From the NCBI RefSeq assembly GCF_014639875.1, contig NZ_BMGD01000001.1:496001-560000 (forward strand): 64,000 bases of DNA, in the 5' to 3' direction. Positions 1 to 8,798 of this stretch are shown here, in pieces (position 1 is the stretch's first letter; each line of letters begins with the position of its first letter). Origin of the DNA: Blastomonas aquatica. Its GTDB lineage: Bacteria; Pseudomonadota; Alphaproteobacteria; Sphingomonadales; Sphingomonadaceae. Made by a program: the position numbers and the translations under genes. The notes under the pieces are model-generated. The model was not told the origin of the DNA and did no database searches. It saw only the letters and a program-made list of their open reading frames with translations.

Positions 1-471
1 GAGCACCCGGTAGTAAAAGCCGCAGCGCGCGGTGCGAACGATGTCGGCCATCACCGATTGCTTGCCCGACACCCCGAAACGATGATCGACCTTCCAGCAC
101 GGCTGCCGGCCCTTGCTCAACTGGACAAGCGCCTCACCCATGCGAAACGTGTCGCCGATGCGGACATCGCTTTCGACCAGCCCGCGCGCCGAGATGTTCT
201 CGCCGAACGCGCCGGGCTTCTGCAGCAGCTTGTGCCCATTCAGCCGCTGTTGCCAGTATGGATAATGATCGAACGGGTAATGGTGCACCGCCATATCAGG
301 CCCGCCATGGTGGATCGTGTCGGCCACCGCATCGCCCTCGAACCCCAGCTCCCCCAGCATCACGGGCCCGGCGACAGGGTGACGCGCGATTGCGCTCATC
401 GTGCCGTCTTCACGAAAAGGGCGGGGCCTGCCGGTGAGCAGCGCCAGTATACGGACCGTGTGCGAACCCAT
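1..471 (-). CDS. MOSC domain protein (YiiM-like), 3' end cut by window
   Basis: The open frame starts with ATG at 471 and is still open at base 1, so the C-terminus is missing. The 157 visible codons include HHGGPDMAVHHYP and FGENISARGL, followed by a G-RQPCWK segment with the conserved cysteine of MOSC (molybdenum cofactor sulfurase C-terminal) domains. The pattern matches YiiM-type stand-alone MOSC proteins, which in enterobacteria use molybdenum cofactor to reduce N-hydroxylated base analogues. Family membership is read from the motifs; substrate and role here are inference. It has no visible operon partner in the window. Confidence 0.85.
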   Translation of the reverse strand, partial: MGSHTVRILALLTGRPRPFREDGTMSAIARHPVAGPVMLGELGFEGDAVADTIHHGGPDMAVHHYPFDHYPYWQQRLNGHKLLQKPGAFGENISARGLVESDVRIGDTFRMGEALVQLSKGRQPCWKVDHRFGVSGKQSVMADIVRTARCGFYYRVL

Positions 472-676
472 GCCGAAGCAAGCTAACCCGCGTGCCTGCT
501 GCACGCAACGGGTTTCCGCGTACCGGCTGCGCAGGGGCTTAGGCGCTTAGGGGCCGATTTCAGCGCCCGGTTAAGGTGAGGGTCAGCCTTTTCCTGATAC
601 AACACATCATCACAACCGTCCTGTGCCGCGTGGTTGCCGACACGATTGCTCAGGCCATTTTCGAAAAAGGTCGACT

Positions 677-1651
677 ATGGTCATGTCAATATTTGCAACT
701 ACTTCACCGCCTGCCCTGATGGCAGGCAGGTTCCAACGCTTGCCGTTGCTGCTTGCCGGTATAGCCATTGTCAGCCTGTTGCTGCCCATGGCGCAGGCCG
801 AAGCCGCCGTTGTCGAACCCGTCCCGCAAACCCAAAGCATCGCCGTGCAAACCGGGCTCGAGCCCGCTGCGCAGCAACGCGACGGGCGCCGCGGTGGCGG
901 TCAGTTCCGCGGCAATCGTGGCGGTGGCGGCCGCGAGTTTCGCGGACAGAACCGCAGCAATATCGGCAGCGCCCGGATTCAGAACCGCCAGCAGTTTCGC
1001 CAGGAGCGGCGCGGCGATCGCCAGCAGTTCCGCCAGGAACGCCGCGCGGACACCCGCGACTTCCGGCAGGAGCGCCGGGGCGATCGCCGGGATTTGCGCC
1101 AGGGCAATGTGACCCGGTCCGAATTTCGTGCCGACCGCAGGAACGACCGGCGCGACTTCCGCCAGGACCGGCGCGGGGACGTCCGTGATTTTCGTGCCGA
1201 TCGTCGCAATGATCGCAGGGATTTCCGACAGGACCGGCGGTTCGACAACCGTGATTTCCGCAACGATCGACGTGGCTTTGCCAATCGCGGCTTTGATAAC
1301 CGCAATTTTAACGGGCGCGGCTTCGACAACCGTCGCGGCGGCAACTGGAACCGTAACTGGCGCAACGACAGGCGCTACGATTGGTACGGCTATCGCAACC
1401 AGAACCGCAATTTCTATCGTGGAGGTCGCTATTTTGCACCGGTGCGCGGCTGGAACTATCGCCGACTGGGCATAGGCTTCACGCTGGGCGCGCCGTTCTT
1501 TGCCAGCAACTTCTGGATCAACGATCCCTGGGCCTATCGCCTGCCGCCCGCTTATGGCCAGTTCCGCTGGGTGCGCTATTATGGCGATGTGCTGCTGGTC
1601 GATATCTACACCGGCCGTGTCGTCGATGTGGTCAACGATTTCTTCTGGTGA
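677..1651 (+). CDS. RcnB-family periplasmic protein with a long Arg/Asp-rich repeat domain
   Basis: The ATG at 677 is preceded by an AAAAAGG ribosome-binding stretch; the frame is open further upstream but without a better start. The 324-residue product begins with a signal-peptide-like hydrophobic segment (about residues 20-45). About 150 residues follow that are dominated by imperfect RDFRQDRR-type repeats with very high Arg, Asp and Phe content, then an Asn/Arg/Tyr-rich stretch. The last 50 residues, with YRLPPAYGQFRWVRYYGDVL and a VVDVVNDFF end, match the RcnB domain known from periplasmic Ni/Co homeostasis. The export and domain calls are good; metal handling is inferred from the family, and the repeat array is unusually long. 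Confidence 0.8.
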   Translation: MVMSIFATTSPPALMAGRFQRLPLLLAGIAIVSLLLPMAQAEAAVVEPVPQTQSIAVQTGLEPAAQQRDGRRGGGQFRGNRGGGGREFRGQNRSNIGSARIQNRQQFRQERRGDRQQFRQERRADTRDFRQERRGDRRDLRQGNVTRSEFRADRRNDRRDFRQDRRGDVRDFRADRRNDRRDFRQDRRFDNRDFRNDRRGFANRGFDNRNFNGRGFDNRRGGNWNRNWRNDRRYDWYGYRNQNRNFYRGGRYFAPVRGWNYRRLGIGFTLGAPFFASNFWINDPWAYRLPPAYGQFRWVRYYGDVLLVDIYTGRVVDVVNDFFW

Positions 1652-1695
1652 TGCCCCTGGCCTGAAGGCCCGGAATCCAAAAGATCCTGCATTCT

Positions 1696-1725
1696 GGCCC
1701 GTCGGAACGATCCGGCGGGCCTTTT
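1696..1725 (+). terminator. Rho-independent terminator after the RcnB-like gene
   Basis: A GC-rich hairpin, GGCCCGTCGG paired with CCGGCGGGCC around a 6-base loop, is followed by TTTT. It lies 45 bases after the stop codon. Confidence 0.75.
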
Positions 1726-1836
1726 GCTGATGGCAGGTCGGCCATCTGACCTTTGAACAACGCTATAAAGAGACGCGCCTGATACGAGTGCTTAACCGTC
1801 TGCCGATATCCCGAAACGATCATCAGGAGTTCGGCG

Positions 1837-2454
1837 ATGAACAGTAGGTTCTCGGAATATCTGGCCAGATCGGGCTTTGCGCACCGGGCAAGCACAAAAG
1901 CCGATGGATCGGTTGTCTATCGACTTGCCGGCAAATCGAGGTCGGTCCTGCTCCCCGCCCGGGTCTGGCAGCAGATGGGTGAGGAATTCGCCGCAGCCCT
2001 CGCTCCTTCCCGTCGGCGCACGCGGCTGCTGTCGATTGCATTGTTTCCGGGAATTCTGATCTTTGCGATGACCGTGGGTCAGCTCATCCCCTTTGCCGGG
2101 GTCATGATCCTTGCCGGCATCCTGTGCGGACCGATTGCGATTTATCTGATGCATTCGCATGACGTCCAGAAGATCACCCGGTCGATAGAATCGCGGCTGG
2201 AGTGCTATCCCCAATGCCCCGATACGCCGCGTGACCCAGCCAGGCTCCCCCGTGGCGTAGAAATCGCCGGTCTTGTGGTGATCGGTCCGCATCTAGTGCT
2301 GGCGATCATCGGCGAGATCGGTGGGCCGGATACGTATCGCGGGACGCCTTTGTCGGGGATGGGCATTGGTCCGCTGCAAATGCTGGCGATGGGGCTTATC
2401 GGATTGCGCCTGCTGTGGCCAAAGCTGGGGCCGCGCCTGTCAGGCAGTCGATAA
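1837..2454 (+). CDS. Uncharacterised membrane protein
   Basis: A 205-residue protein starts at ATG 1837 behind AGGAG. The first 60 residues are soluble and basic. Two hydrophobic segments follow at about 63-85 and 88-108, a polar loop with two cysteines spans about 110-140, and two more hydrophobic segments sit at about 144-163 and 180-197, giving a likely four-helix inner-membrane protein. I recognise no catalytic motif or named family. It stands alone, with a terminator upstream and an unrelated oxygenase 67 bp downstream. Confidence 0.65.
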   Translation: MNSRFSEYLARSGFAHRASTKADGSVVYRLAGKSRSVLLPARVWQQMGEEFAAALAPSRRRTRLLSIALFPGILIFAMTVGQLIPFAGVMILAGILCGPIAIYLMHSHDVQKITRSIESRLECYPQCPDTPRDPARLPRGVEIAGLVVIGPHLVLAIIGEIGGPDTYRGTPLSGMGIGPLQMLAMGLIGLRLLWPKLGPRLSGSR

Positions 2455-2521
2455 AGCGCGAAACTGCAACGCGTGTGCTTCCAACTTGACTTGCATGCTG
2501 CGCTCCGCACAACCATCGCGC

Positions 2522-3202
2522 ATGATCGCAGATTATTTCCATCGCAGGCAATTGGCGCGGATCGGGCGTGAAGTTGGCGAGCGGCTTGAGGCCCACCCGT
2601 GCGTCCAGCGTATCAGCTTCGACGATGTCACCGTGCCGATGCAGGTCTATTGCTACCAGAATTTCCTTCACCATAGCGAATGCCGGGACCTGATCGGGAT
2701 GATCGATGCCGATGCCGTTCCATCGGAACTCTATCGTTCCGACCGGGAGAACGACACCGCGTTCCGGACGAGCTACAGCTGCAACCTTGATCGCTGGCAC
2801 CCTGATGTCCTGCGAATCGACGATCGCATCTGCGGCCTCACCGGAATCGATCCGCGTCGCGGCGAGACCCTGCAGGGCCAGCGCTATGCCAAGGGGCAGC
2901 AGTTCAAGCCGCACCATGACTATTTCCATACCGATCAGTCCTATTGGCAGAAAGAGCGCAATTCCGGCGGCCAGCGCAGCTGGACCGCGATGGTGTTCCT
3001 CAACGAACCCAAGGCGGGCGGCGAGACCGAGTTTCCGCAGCTCAGCTTCAAGATGATGCCGCGCACCGGCATGTTGCTGATCTGGAACAATATGGCGCCC
3101 GACGGTTCCCCCAATCCTTATCTATTGCACAGCGGCAACCCTGTGGTTGCTGGCACCAAGTACATCATTACCAAATGGTTCAGGCGCGGATTATGGCTGT
3201 GA
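2522..3202 (+). CDS. Prolyl 4-hydroxylase-type 2OG-Fe(II) oxygenase
   Basis: The 226-residue product carries the double-stranded beta-helix core of P4Hc-type 2-oxoglutarate/Fe(II) dioxygenases. H131-x-D133 in KPHHDYF and distal H203 supply the iron ligands, and K213 in GTKYIITKWF binds the 2-oxoglutarate carboxylate. The length fits bacterial stand-alone P4H proteins. An in-frame ATG at 2495 exists, but neither start has a clear Shine-Dalgarno; I chose 2522 because the bases before it look non-coding. No signal peptide is seen, so it is probably cytosolic. The peptide or protein substrate cannot be inferred. Confidence 0.85.
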   Translation: MIADYFHRRQLARIGREVGERLEAHPCVQRISFDDVTVPMQVYCYQNFLHHSECRDLIGMIDADAVPSELYRSDRENDTAFRTSYSCNLDRWHPDVLRIDDRICGLTGIDPRRGETLQGQRYAKGQQFKPHHDYFHTDQSYWQKERNSGGQRSWTAMVFLNEPKAGGETEFPQLSFKMMPRTGMLLIWNNMAPDGSPNPYLLHSGNPVVAGTKYIITKWFRRGLWL

Positions 3203-3498
3203 TCCGGACACCCCTTGAGCGGACGTGCTAGCTGCTCACATGAAGGTGCCAGCGCTCCCCGGGTCGCTATGGGGTGGCCCAGACGGACTGAAGGCGGCAC
3301 GAGATCCCCGCAACATAAGCCGCCGACACTGGCGTGAAAGTGTTGTAATCACGAAAAATTTTATGATTTTCGGCAAATCGCGTGAACAAAATTCTTCATC
3401 TGGCGTTCATAAATTGGCTTGCCTACTTTTCAACCTGTGCAGTCCGTCTATATTGGCGGCTGCTTGAGGGCGAATGTCGCCGAGCAAAAGGAGAGTTC

Positions 3499-4011
3499 AT
3501 GTCAAGATTGAATGCACTGCGCTATTCCGGCGCGTTTGCCGGTCTCGCGCTGCTGGCCGCCTGCTCGGGCGGCAGCGAAACCCCTGCAGCTGAAGACCAG
3601 ACTGCAGCACCTGCAGCTGACGCTGCTGCCACACCGACGCCTGCTGCTGCCGAAGCACCGGCTGCGGACAACACCGATACGCTGGACGGCACGAAATATG
3701 CTGATTACACCGGCGTCGCTGCCGAAGGCGAGAAGGTCTTCATCCAGTGCAAGACCTGCCACGTCAAGGAAGCCGGCCAGAACCGCGTCGGTCCTTCGAT
3801 GGCTGGTATCGTGGGCCGCGCTGCTGGGACCGTCGAAGGTTTCAACTATTCGGCTGCCAACAAGAACAGCGGCATCACCTGGAGCCCGGAAAAGCTGTTC
3901 CAGTATCTAGAAAAGCCGACCCGCGTCGTTCCGGGCACCAAGATGGTGTTCGCAGGCCTTCCCGATGCGCAGAAGCGCGCAGACGTGATCGCCTATTTGC
4001 AGCAGCCCTGA
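3499..4011 (+). CDS. Lipid-anchored class I cytochrome c
   Basis: The ATG at 3499 follows AAAGGAGAG. The 170-residue product has a type II signal peptide ending in LLAAC (Cys22, lipobox), a 35-residue Ala/Pro/Thr-rich tether, and a mono-haem domain with CKTCH (C84, C87, H88) and a likely distal Met149 in PGTKMVF. This is the layout of a membrane-tethered c2/cy-type electron carrier. It converges on hemA, the last gene of the photosynthesis operon, so a role as electron donor to the photo-oxidised reaction centre or in aerobic respiration is plausible but inferred. The 296 bp upstream (3203-3498) hold no gene and no TGT-N12-ACA site. Confidence 0.88.
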   Translation: MSRLNALRYSGAFAGLALLAACSGGSETPAAEDQTAAPAADAAATPTPAAAEAPAADNTDTLDGTKYADYTGVAAEGEKVFIQCKTCHVKEAGQNRVGPSMAGIVGRAAGTVEGFNYSAANKNSGITWSPEKLFQYLEKPTRVVPGTKMVFAGLPDAQKRADVIAYLQQP

Positions 4012-4041
4012 TCGATTCGATCAAGGCATCTGCCGAATCAC

Positions 4042-4075
4042 AAAAGGCCGTCCCTTGCGGGGCGGCCTTTTTTTG
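4042..4075. terminator. Bidirectional terminator between cytochrome c and hemA
   Basis: The hairpin AAAGGCCGTCCC / GGGGCGGCCTTT with a short TTGC loop is followed by a T run on the + strand and by TTTTG when read on the - strand. It sits between the converging cytochrome c and hemA genes and can serve both. Confidence 0.75.
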
Positions 4076-4094
4076 TGTTTGTGGCTAATCCGAT

Positions 4095-4172
4095 TTCCGG
4101 CGAACGCCGGAATCCAGAGCGACTATAGCGCATTCTCCATCCTGGGCTCCGGCTTTCGCCGGAGAACGGAAG
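4095..4172. repeat. REP-like palindromic pair, CCGGCGaa-CGCCGG family, copy 1
   Basis: Two hairpins, TTCCGGCGAACGCCGGAA (4095-4112) and CTCCGGCTTTCGCCGGAG (4148-4165), frame a short spacer with AATCCAGAGCGAC and CCTGGG. The same arrangement recurs at 36382-36456, so this is a dispersed intergenic element and not a single-site regulator. Confidence 0.8.
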
Positions 4173-4178
4173 AAAGAA

Positions 4179-5399
4179 TCAGGCCGCCACCGCCCGCCGT
4201 GCCAGCTCGCATTGCGACCAGATATCGCTCAGCGCGTGGATCAACTTGTCGATGTCGCCATCGGTGTGCACCGGTGAAGGCGTGATCCGCAGCCGCTCGG
4301 TGCCTTTGGGCACGGTGGGATAGTTGATCGGCTGCACATAGATGCCGTGGTTGTCCATCAGCCAGTCGCTGATCCGTTTGCACTTGTGTGGATCACCGAC
4401 CATCACCGGGATGATATGGCTGGGATTGTCGAGATGGGTGATGCCCATCAGGTCGAGCCGGCGGCGAACCTTGGCGACGCGGTCCTGGTGGCGCGCGCGC
4501 TCCATCTGGCTGGTCTTGAGGTGACGCAGGCTGGCCGTAGCGCCGGCAGCCAGCGCAGGCGGCAGCGCAGTGGTGAAGATGAAGCCGCTGGCAAAGCTGC
4601 GCACGAAATCGCACAGCGCAGACGACGCCGCGATATAGCCGCCCATCACGCCGATCGCCTTGCCCAGCGTCCCTTCGATCACGGTGATCCGGTCCATCAG
4701 GCCTTCGCGCTCGGCGATGCCACCGCCGCGCGGGCCATACAGGCCGACCGCGTGGACTTCGTCGATATAGCTCATCGCGCCATGCTTTTCGCAGACATCG
4801 AGAATCTCGGCGATCGGGGCGATGTCGCCGTCCATCGAATAGACGCTTTCGAATGCGACCAATTTGGGCCGACCCGGCGCGATCCCGGCAAGCAGCCGGT
4901 CGAGATCGGCGGGATCATTGTGCTTGAACTTGAGGCATTCGGCGCGGCTGTGGCGGATGCCCTCGATCATCGAGGCATGGTTGCCCGCATCCGACAACAC
5001 GACGCAGTTGGGCAGCTTGGCCGCCAGGGTGCCCAGGGCGGCCCAGTTGGAGACATAGCCCGAGGTGAACAGCAAGGCAGCTTCCTTGCCGTGCAGATCG
5101 GCCAGTTCGGCTTCCAGCACGACGTGGTGGTGGTTGGTGCCCGAGATGTTGCGGGTCCCGCCCGCGCCAGCGCCGCACTGATCGAGCGTTTCATGCATGG
5201 CGTTCAGCACATCGGAATGCTGGCCCATGCCGAGGTAGTCGTTCGAGCACCACACCGTGACCTCGTCGGTACCTTCTTCGGTGTAGCGTGTGGCGTGCGG
5301 AAAGCGGCCGCGATGGCGTTCCAGTTCAGCGAAGATGCGATAGCGTCCCTCGTCGCGGATCGTATCGATCTCGCTCTGGAAAAAGCCCTCATAATCCAT
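4179..5399 (-). CDS. hemA: 5-aminolevulinate synthase
   Basis: The 406-residue PLP enzyme condenses glycine and succinyl-CoA to 5-aminolevulinate, the first step of haem and bacteriochlorophyll synthesis. The start at 5399 has a strong GAAGGAG site; 20 upstream in-frame codons lie inside puhE and are unlikely to be used. [10 protein letters not shown] and [12 protein letters not shown] near the N-terminus, and the PLP-lysine region [14 protein letters not shown], identify ALAS among the alpha-oxoamine synthases. It is the last gene of the minus-strand photosynthesis operon and overlaps puhE by 11 bp, the standard puhE-hemA order, so precursor supply is tied to pigment gene expression. Confidence 0.96.
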   Translation of the reverse strand: MDYEGFFQSEIDTIRDEGRYRIFAELERHRGRFPHATRYTEEGTDEVTVWCSNDYLGMGQHSDVLNAMHETLDQCGAGAGGTRNISGTNHHHVVLEAELADLHGKEAALLFTSGYVSNWAALGTLAAKLPNCVVLSDAGNHASMIEGIRHSRAECLKFKHNDPADLDRLLAGIAPGRPKLVAFESVYSMDGDIAPIAEILDVCEKHGAMSYIDEVHAVGLYGPRGGGIAEREGLMDRITVIEGTLGKAIGVMGGYIAASSALCDFVRSFASGFIFTTALPPALAAGATASLRHLKTSQMERARHQDRVAKVRRRLDLMGITHLDNPSHIIPVMVGDPHKCKRISDWLMDNHGIYVQPINYPTVPKGTERLRITPSPVHTDGDIDKLIHALSDIWSQCELARRAVAA

Positions 5400-6204
5400 A
5401 ACCACTCTCCTTCTTCTTATCCTTGTCGGTTGCTGGGATTGCCCAGCGCCACAACGCACCGTCCCTGAACGGCAGTGCGAGAAACAGATGCTCGAGCGAA
5501 CCTAGCGCTGCGAGAGTGAACACCAACGTGGCGCTGACGGCTGCAAAGCTGTCTGCCGGGGCAGAAAGAGCGCGCATGCCCAGATAAAGGGACAGCGCGA
5601 GCAACACCACAAGGCTGAAGGCCAGCGCGCCATGCAGGCGGCGCGGGCCGAAATAGGTTTTGAGGTATTCCAGGTGCCCCGGCATGATCTCGTCGCTCAT
5701 GTTGGGAACGCCGACGAACAGGTTGAGCTTGGCTGACAGCCGCAGCGCAAATAGCAGCGTGAAGATCAGCGTACCGGTGGGGTTGGCGCTGTTCCAGGTG
5801 AGCGACACCAGGATGATCATCACCGCAGCGATCGCCAGCTCGTGGTAGATCAGTGTCGCCGCCGCATCCGAAAACCGGCGCCAGCCACGCGCGTGCGGAT
5901 CGCTGACGGTGCGGCGGGGTCCTGCGACGATTCCGGTGAGGAAGGTCAGCTCAAGCCACCCCCAGATCACCAGTGCCGCGCCGAAGCTGACATAGGCGTC
6001 CATCGGGCTGGGACCTGCAGAGCCATGGCCATGCCCGACATAGACGATGACGCATAGGCAAATCCCGGCAGCAAAGCCCGCCCACGATATGCTGCGCGCG
6101 AAAGTGTCCTTGCCGCGGTTGGCGAGCCAGGCGACGACGCCCGTGCTGCCGAACCAGGCAAACAGCACCACCAGAGCGGGCAGGATATGGCCGTACAGGC
6201 TCAT
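5389..6204 (-). CDS. puhE: Photosynthetic complex assembly protein PuhE
   Basis: A 271-residue polytopic membrane protein starting [17 protein letters not shown]. About seven hydrophobic segments and conserved stretches such as [20 protein letters not shown] and [19 protein letters not shown] match PuhE (DUF3623), known to affect reaction-centre/LH1 assembly and bacteriochlorophyll levels. I placed the start at ATG 6204; the frame upstream of it overlaps acsF. It lies 4 bp after acsF and overlaps the hemA start by 11 bp, so it is translationally linked to both. Confidence 0.93.
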   Translation of the reverse strand: MSLYGHILPALVVLFAWFGSTGVVAWLANRGKDTFARSISWAGFAAGICLCVIVYVGHGHGSAGPSPMDAYVSFGAALVIWGWLELTFLTGIVAGPRRTVSDPHARGWRRFSDAAATLIYHELAIAAVMIILVSLTWNSANPTGTLIFTLLFALRLSAKLNLFVGVPNMSDEIMPGHLEYLKTYFGPRRLHGALAFSLVVLLALSLYLGMRALSAPADSFAAVSATLVFTLAALGSLEHLFLALPFRDGALWRWAIPATDKDKKKESGYGL

Positions 6205-6208
6205 GCCG

Positions 6209-7303
6209 TTACCACGCCGGCTGCAGGCGGATGGTGGCAGGCAGGCTGTTGGGCTTGCCGGGCATGAAATACATCCGGGCAAAGGCGGTGCCCGCACCCA
6301 GCATGCCACCGGCACGCTGGATCAGGCCGCCAAGACCGCCCTTGGCCTTGCCTGCGGCGATCCGGTCCGATGCCAGACGCAGCTTTTCAAACTGCGCGCG
6401 CATCTTGGGGTTGTCGGTGTCGATTTCGACCGGGAAAACCTGACGGCTGATCGCGGTGGTGATGTCGAACACCTGGAAGTCGTAATCGGTCGGGTTGACC
6501 CCCAACGCGGCGTGAAACACCGGGCGGCTATGGTCGCGTACATACATGGTCGCATAGACCGACAGGATAAAGAACTTGATCCAGTAGACGTTTATTCCCT
6601 TGAGCAGCTTGGGGTCGGCGTGCATCAGCATGGCAAACGCTTCGCCATGGCGGAACTCGTCGTTGCACCATTGTTCGAACCAGTTGAAGATCGGGTGGAA
6701 GCGGTTTTCGGGGTGCTTTGCCAAATGCCGGTAGATCGCGATGTAGCGCGCATAGCCGATCTTTTCCGACAGATAGACCGCATACCAGATGAACTTGGGC
6801 TTGAAGTAGGTGTACTTCTTTGTCTTGGTTAGGAAGCTCAGATCGATGCCGATCGAAGCGTCCTTAAGGACCTCATTGATAAACCCGGCATGGCGGCTTT
6901 CATCGCGCGCGAGCAGCTTGAACAGCCGTTTCACATCGGGGTTCTTGGTGCGGCGCGCGATCTCGGCGTACAGGATGCAGCCGGAAAACTCGGACGTCAG
7001 CGAGCTGACAAGAAAATCTATGAATTCGCGGCGAAGCTCGGGCTCGAGATTGTCGATGATGCCGTCGAACGATTCGCTGCGCCGGAAATGCGCCTTGTTC
7101 GGGTCACCCTCCATATCGGCCATCAGCTGATCCCATTCGCGGCGCACCAGCGATACGTCGATCGCGTTCAGCGCGTCAAAATCGGTGGTGTAAAAGCGTG
7201 GAGAAAGCACGGTATCCTGCGTCGCCAGCACCATCGTATCGGGCACGTCCGCCCCAGCTGCTCCGCTTGCAGCTGCCGATTTAATCTTGGTCTGCATGTT
7301 CAT
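6209..7303 (-). CDS. acsF: Aerobic Mg-protoporphyrin IX monomethyl ester cyclase
   Basis: The 364-residue diiron enzyme uses O2 to form the isocyclic E ring of (bacterio)chlorophyll. Carboxylate/histidine diiron signatures are visible as [11 protein letters not shown] and [10 protein letters not shown]. The ATG at 7303 follows GGGAG, and a GTG directly upstream is less likely. No bchE (anaerobic radical-SAM cyclase) is found, in keeping with an obligately aerobic phototroph. It sits between the conserved small photosynthesis ORF and puhE in the usual alphaproteobacterial order. Confidence 0.96.
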   Translation of the reverse strand: MNMQTKIKSAAASGAAGADVPDTMVLATQDTVLSPRFYTTDFDALNAIDVSLVRREWDQLMADMEGDPNKAHFRRSESFDGIIDNLEPELRREFIDFLVSSLTSEFSGCILYAEIARRTKNPDVKRLFKLLARDESRHAGFINEVLKDASIGIDLSFLTKTKKYTYFKPKFIWYAVYLSEKIGYARYIAIYRHLAKHPENRFHPIFNWFEQWCNDEFRHGEAFAMLMHADPKLLKGINVYWIKFFILSVYATMYVRDHSRPVFHAALGVNPTDYDFQVFDITTAISRQVFPVEIDTDNPKMRAQFEKLRLASDRIAAGKAKGGLGGLIQRAGGMLGAGTAFARMYFMPGKPNSLPATIRLQPAW

Positions 7304-7334
7304 CACACCACTCCCGTTGTCATCTGAACAGCGC

Positions 7335-7628
7335 TCACCACCGGCTGGTGGTGAAGCTTACCTCGTAAAGTTCCTTGAGCTCGCCCATCGCGGTCAGCTT
7401 GGTCCATGCGCGCATCAATGCACCTGCCGGCTGCACCGTCGCCATGCGCTGGATCAAAATTGACTCACCAAAGCCAACAATGATCGGCGCGCCATGCACC
7501 CGGACCTTGTCGCCCGGCTGGATCGCGATATCGCCGTCCAGCTCGACATGCGCATGAAAGTGCGCCTCGCTTTGCTCGACCGCAATACTGCAGCGCGTAT
7601 CGAAGGCAGGCTCGCGGAACAGTCCCAT
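7335..7628 (-). CDS. Conserved small protein of the puhC-acsF interval
   Basis: A 97-residue soluble protein starting [20 protein letters not shown] behind GAGAAGG. It has an acidic, beta-rich look ([20 protein letters not shown], then a VHGAPI motif) and no signal or membrane segment. An ORF of this size between puhC and acsF is a known feature of many alphaproteobacterial photosynthesis clusters, but it has no established function. Position in the operon argues for a part in cyclase or reaction-centre maturation; that is inference. Confidence 0.8.
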   Translation of the reverse strand: MGLFREPAFDTRCSIAVEQSEAHFHAHVELDGDIAIQPGDKVRVHGAPIIVGFGESILIQRMATVQPAGALMRAWTKLTAMGELKELYEVSFTTSRW

Positions 7629-7656
7629 CAGTTACACCTTCTCACTTGGAACCCCG

Positions 7657-8154
7657 TCACTTCAGCAGCGCTTCGAAGGTACCACGGTTCGTCGTGCCGA
7701 ACGCGCCCAGCTCGACGATGCGGTTGGTCGCGGTGTCGGTCAGCGACAGCGATCCGTCACTCCAGTGGTTGAGCTCGTAGGGTGCCAGCATCGGGATCGA
7801 CCGCTTCTGGCGCTCGCGGCCCATGCCGCGCAGCACGCCGCGGACAAACCCGCTGCCTTCCTCACCGTACACATGCAGACGCGCGTTGGTCGTCGCATCG
7901 GTCACGACAACCGTGCCATCGGGGCCATCGGCGAACTGCAGCACGCGGGTCGACAGCGCGGTCGCGGCTTCTGCCGAGCGTGTTTCGCTGGCCGACGGCG
8001 ACGGCGAGATCCAGCCGAGCTGGGTCGCACCGGTCAGCGCCAGCGTAAACAGCACAACACCGCACGCCATGACCAGCGCGCCCTTGGGCACGGTGTTTTC
8101 ATGGCTGTGGCCGTGGCCGTTATGGCTTGCTGCTTTGGCTGGTGCGGTTGTCAT
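7657..8154 (-). CDS. puhC: Photosynthetic complex assembly protein PuhC
   Basis: A 165-residue protein with a His-rich cytosolic N-terminus (NGHGHSHEN), one membrane segment at about residues 25-47 and a periplasmic domain containing LQFADGPDGTVVV, the phrase typical of PuhC. PuhC is needed for normal reaction-centre/LH1 complex levels. Its ATG overlaps the puhB stop (ATGA), and it ends 29 bp before the small conserved ORF. Confidence 0.93.
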   Translation of the reverse strand: MTTAPAKAASHNGHGHSHENTVPKGALVMACGVVLFTLALTGATQLGWISPSPSASETRSAEAATALSTRVLQFADGPDGTVVVTDATTNARLHVYGEEGSGFVRGVLRGMGRERQKRSIPMLAPYELNHWSDGSLSLTDTATNRIVELGAFGTTNRGTFEALLK

Positions 8155-8798
8155 GCGACGGCTCCCTGAAGTCCTGCGGACATTGCATTTGCTTGCGGTG
8201 CGGTCTGACCCTGCGAGGTCACCTGCTCCTGCGCACGGTCAACCGGCACGAAATTGGCCACGGCGCGCGCGAGACGCTCACCGACCACGGCAGCATCGGG
8301 CAATGCGCGCAGCATCGGCTGGGGGTTGCCCAGCTTCCACGGACGCGCATGCGGCCACAGCACCAGATAGCCCAATTTGTGTGGACCGATCAGCTGCAGA
8401 GCCAGATCGCCTTCGACCGGACCCAGCGGACGCAGATTGGCACCGCCAATCTTGGCCAGCGGCAGGTTGATGCACATGTTGAGCGCCACGCCGATGCGCA
8501 GCACGACACGGCGGCTGGTCAGCGTGTAGACCGTAGTCCGCGCAACCGCCCAGGCATAGAGCATCAGCAGGCCGATGCCGATCGCGCCCGCGATCAGCGT
8601 CGCGATGACGCCGGTCGTGCTGCCGTTGATGATGGCAAGTGCCACCAGGACTGCAAAATACAGCCCCACGATGCGGGTGAAGAGCGCGCTTCGTGCCAGC
8701 AACCGCCATTCGGGAGAGCCCTGCCAGATCAGTGTTTCGCCTTCGGGCAGTTCACCGGGCAGACCCCGGATCGGCTCGTCATCATATTCCGTGATCAT
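8151..8798 (-). CDS. puhB: Photosynthetic complex assembly protein PuhB
   Basis: A 215-residue membrane protein. The N-terminal LPEGETLIWQGSPEW (a PH-like YdbT/PuhB motif) is followed by hydrophobic segments at about 40-62 and 65-88 and by TVYTLTSRRVVLRIGVAL, all hallmarks of PuhB, the reaction-centre assembly factor. The start codon overlaps the puhA stop as ATGA, and its own stop overlaps puhC. The tight coupling gives the puhABC module. Confidence 0.94.
   Translation of the reverse strand: MITEYDDEPIRGLPGELPEGETLIWQGSPEWRLLARSALFTRIVGLYFAVLVALAIINGSTTGVIATLIAGAIGIGLLMLYAWAVARTTVYTLTSRRVVLRIGVALNMCINLPLAKIGGANLRPLGPVEGDLALQLIGPHKLGYLVLWPHARPWKLGNPQPMLRALPDAAVVGERLARAVANFVPVDRAQEQVTSQGQTAPQANAMSAGLQGAVA

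Noticed and set aside
3203-3498. PpsR site in front of cytochrome c
   Set aside because: No TGT-N12-ACA match in the region.
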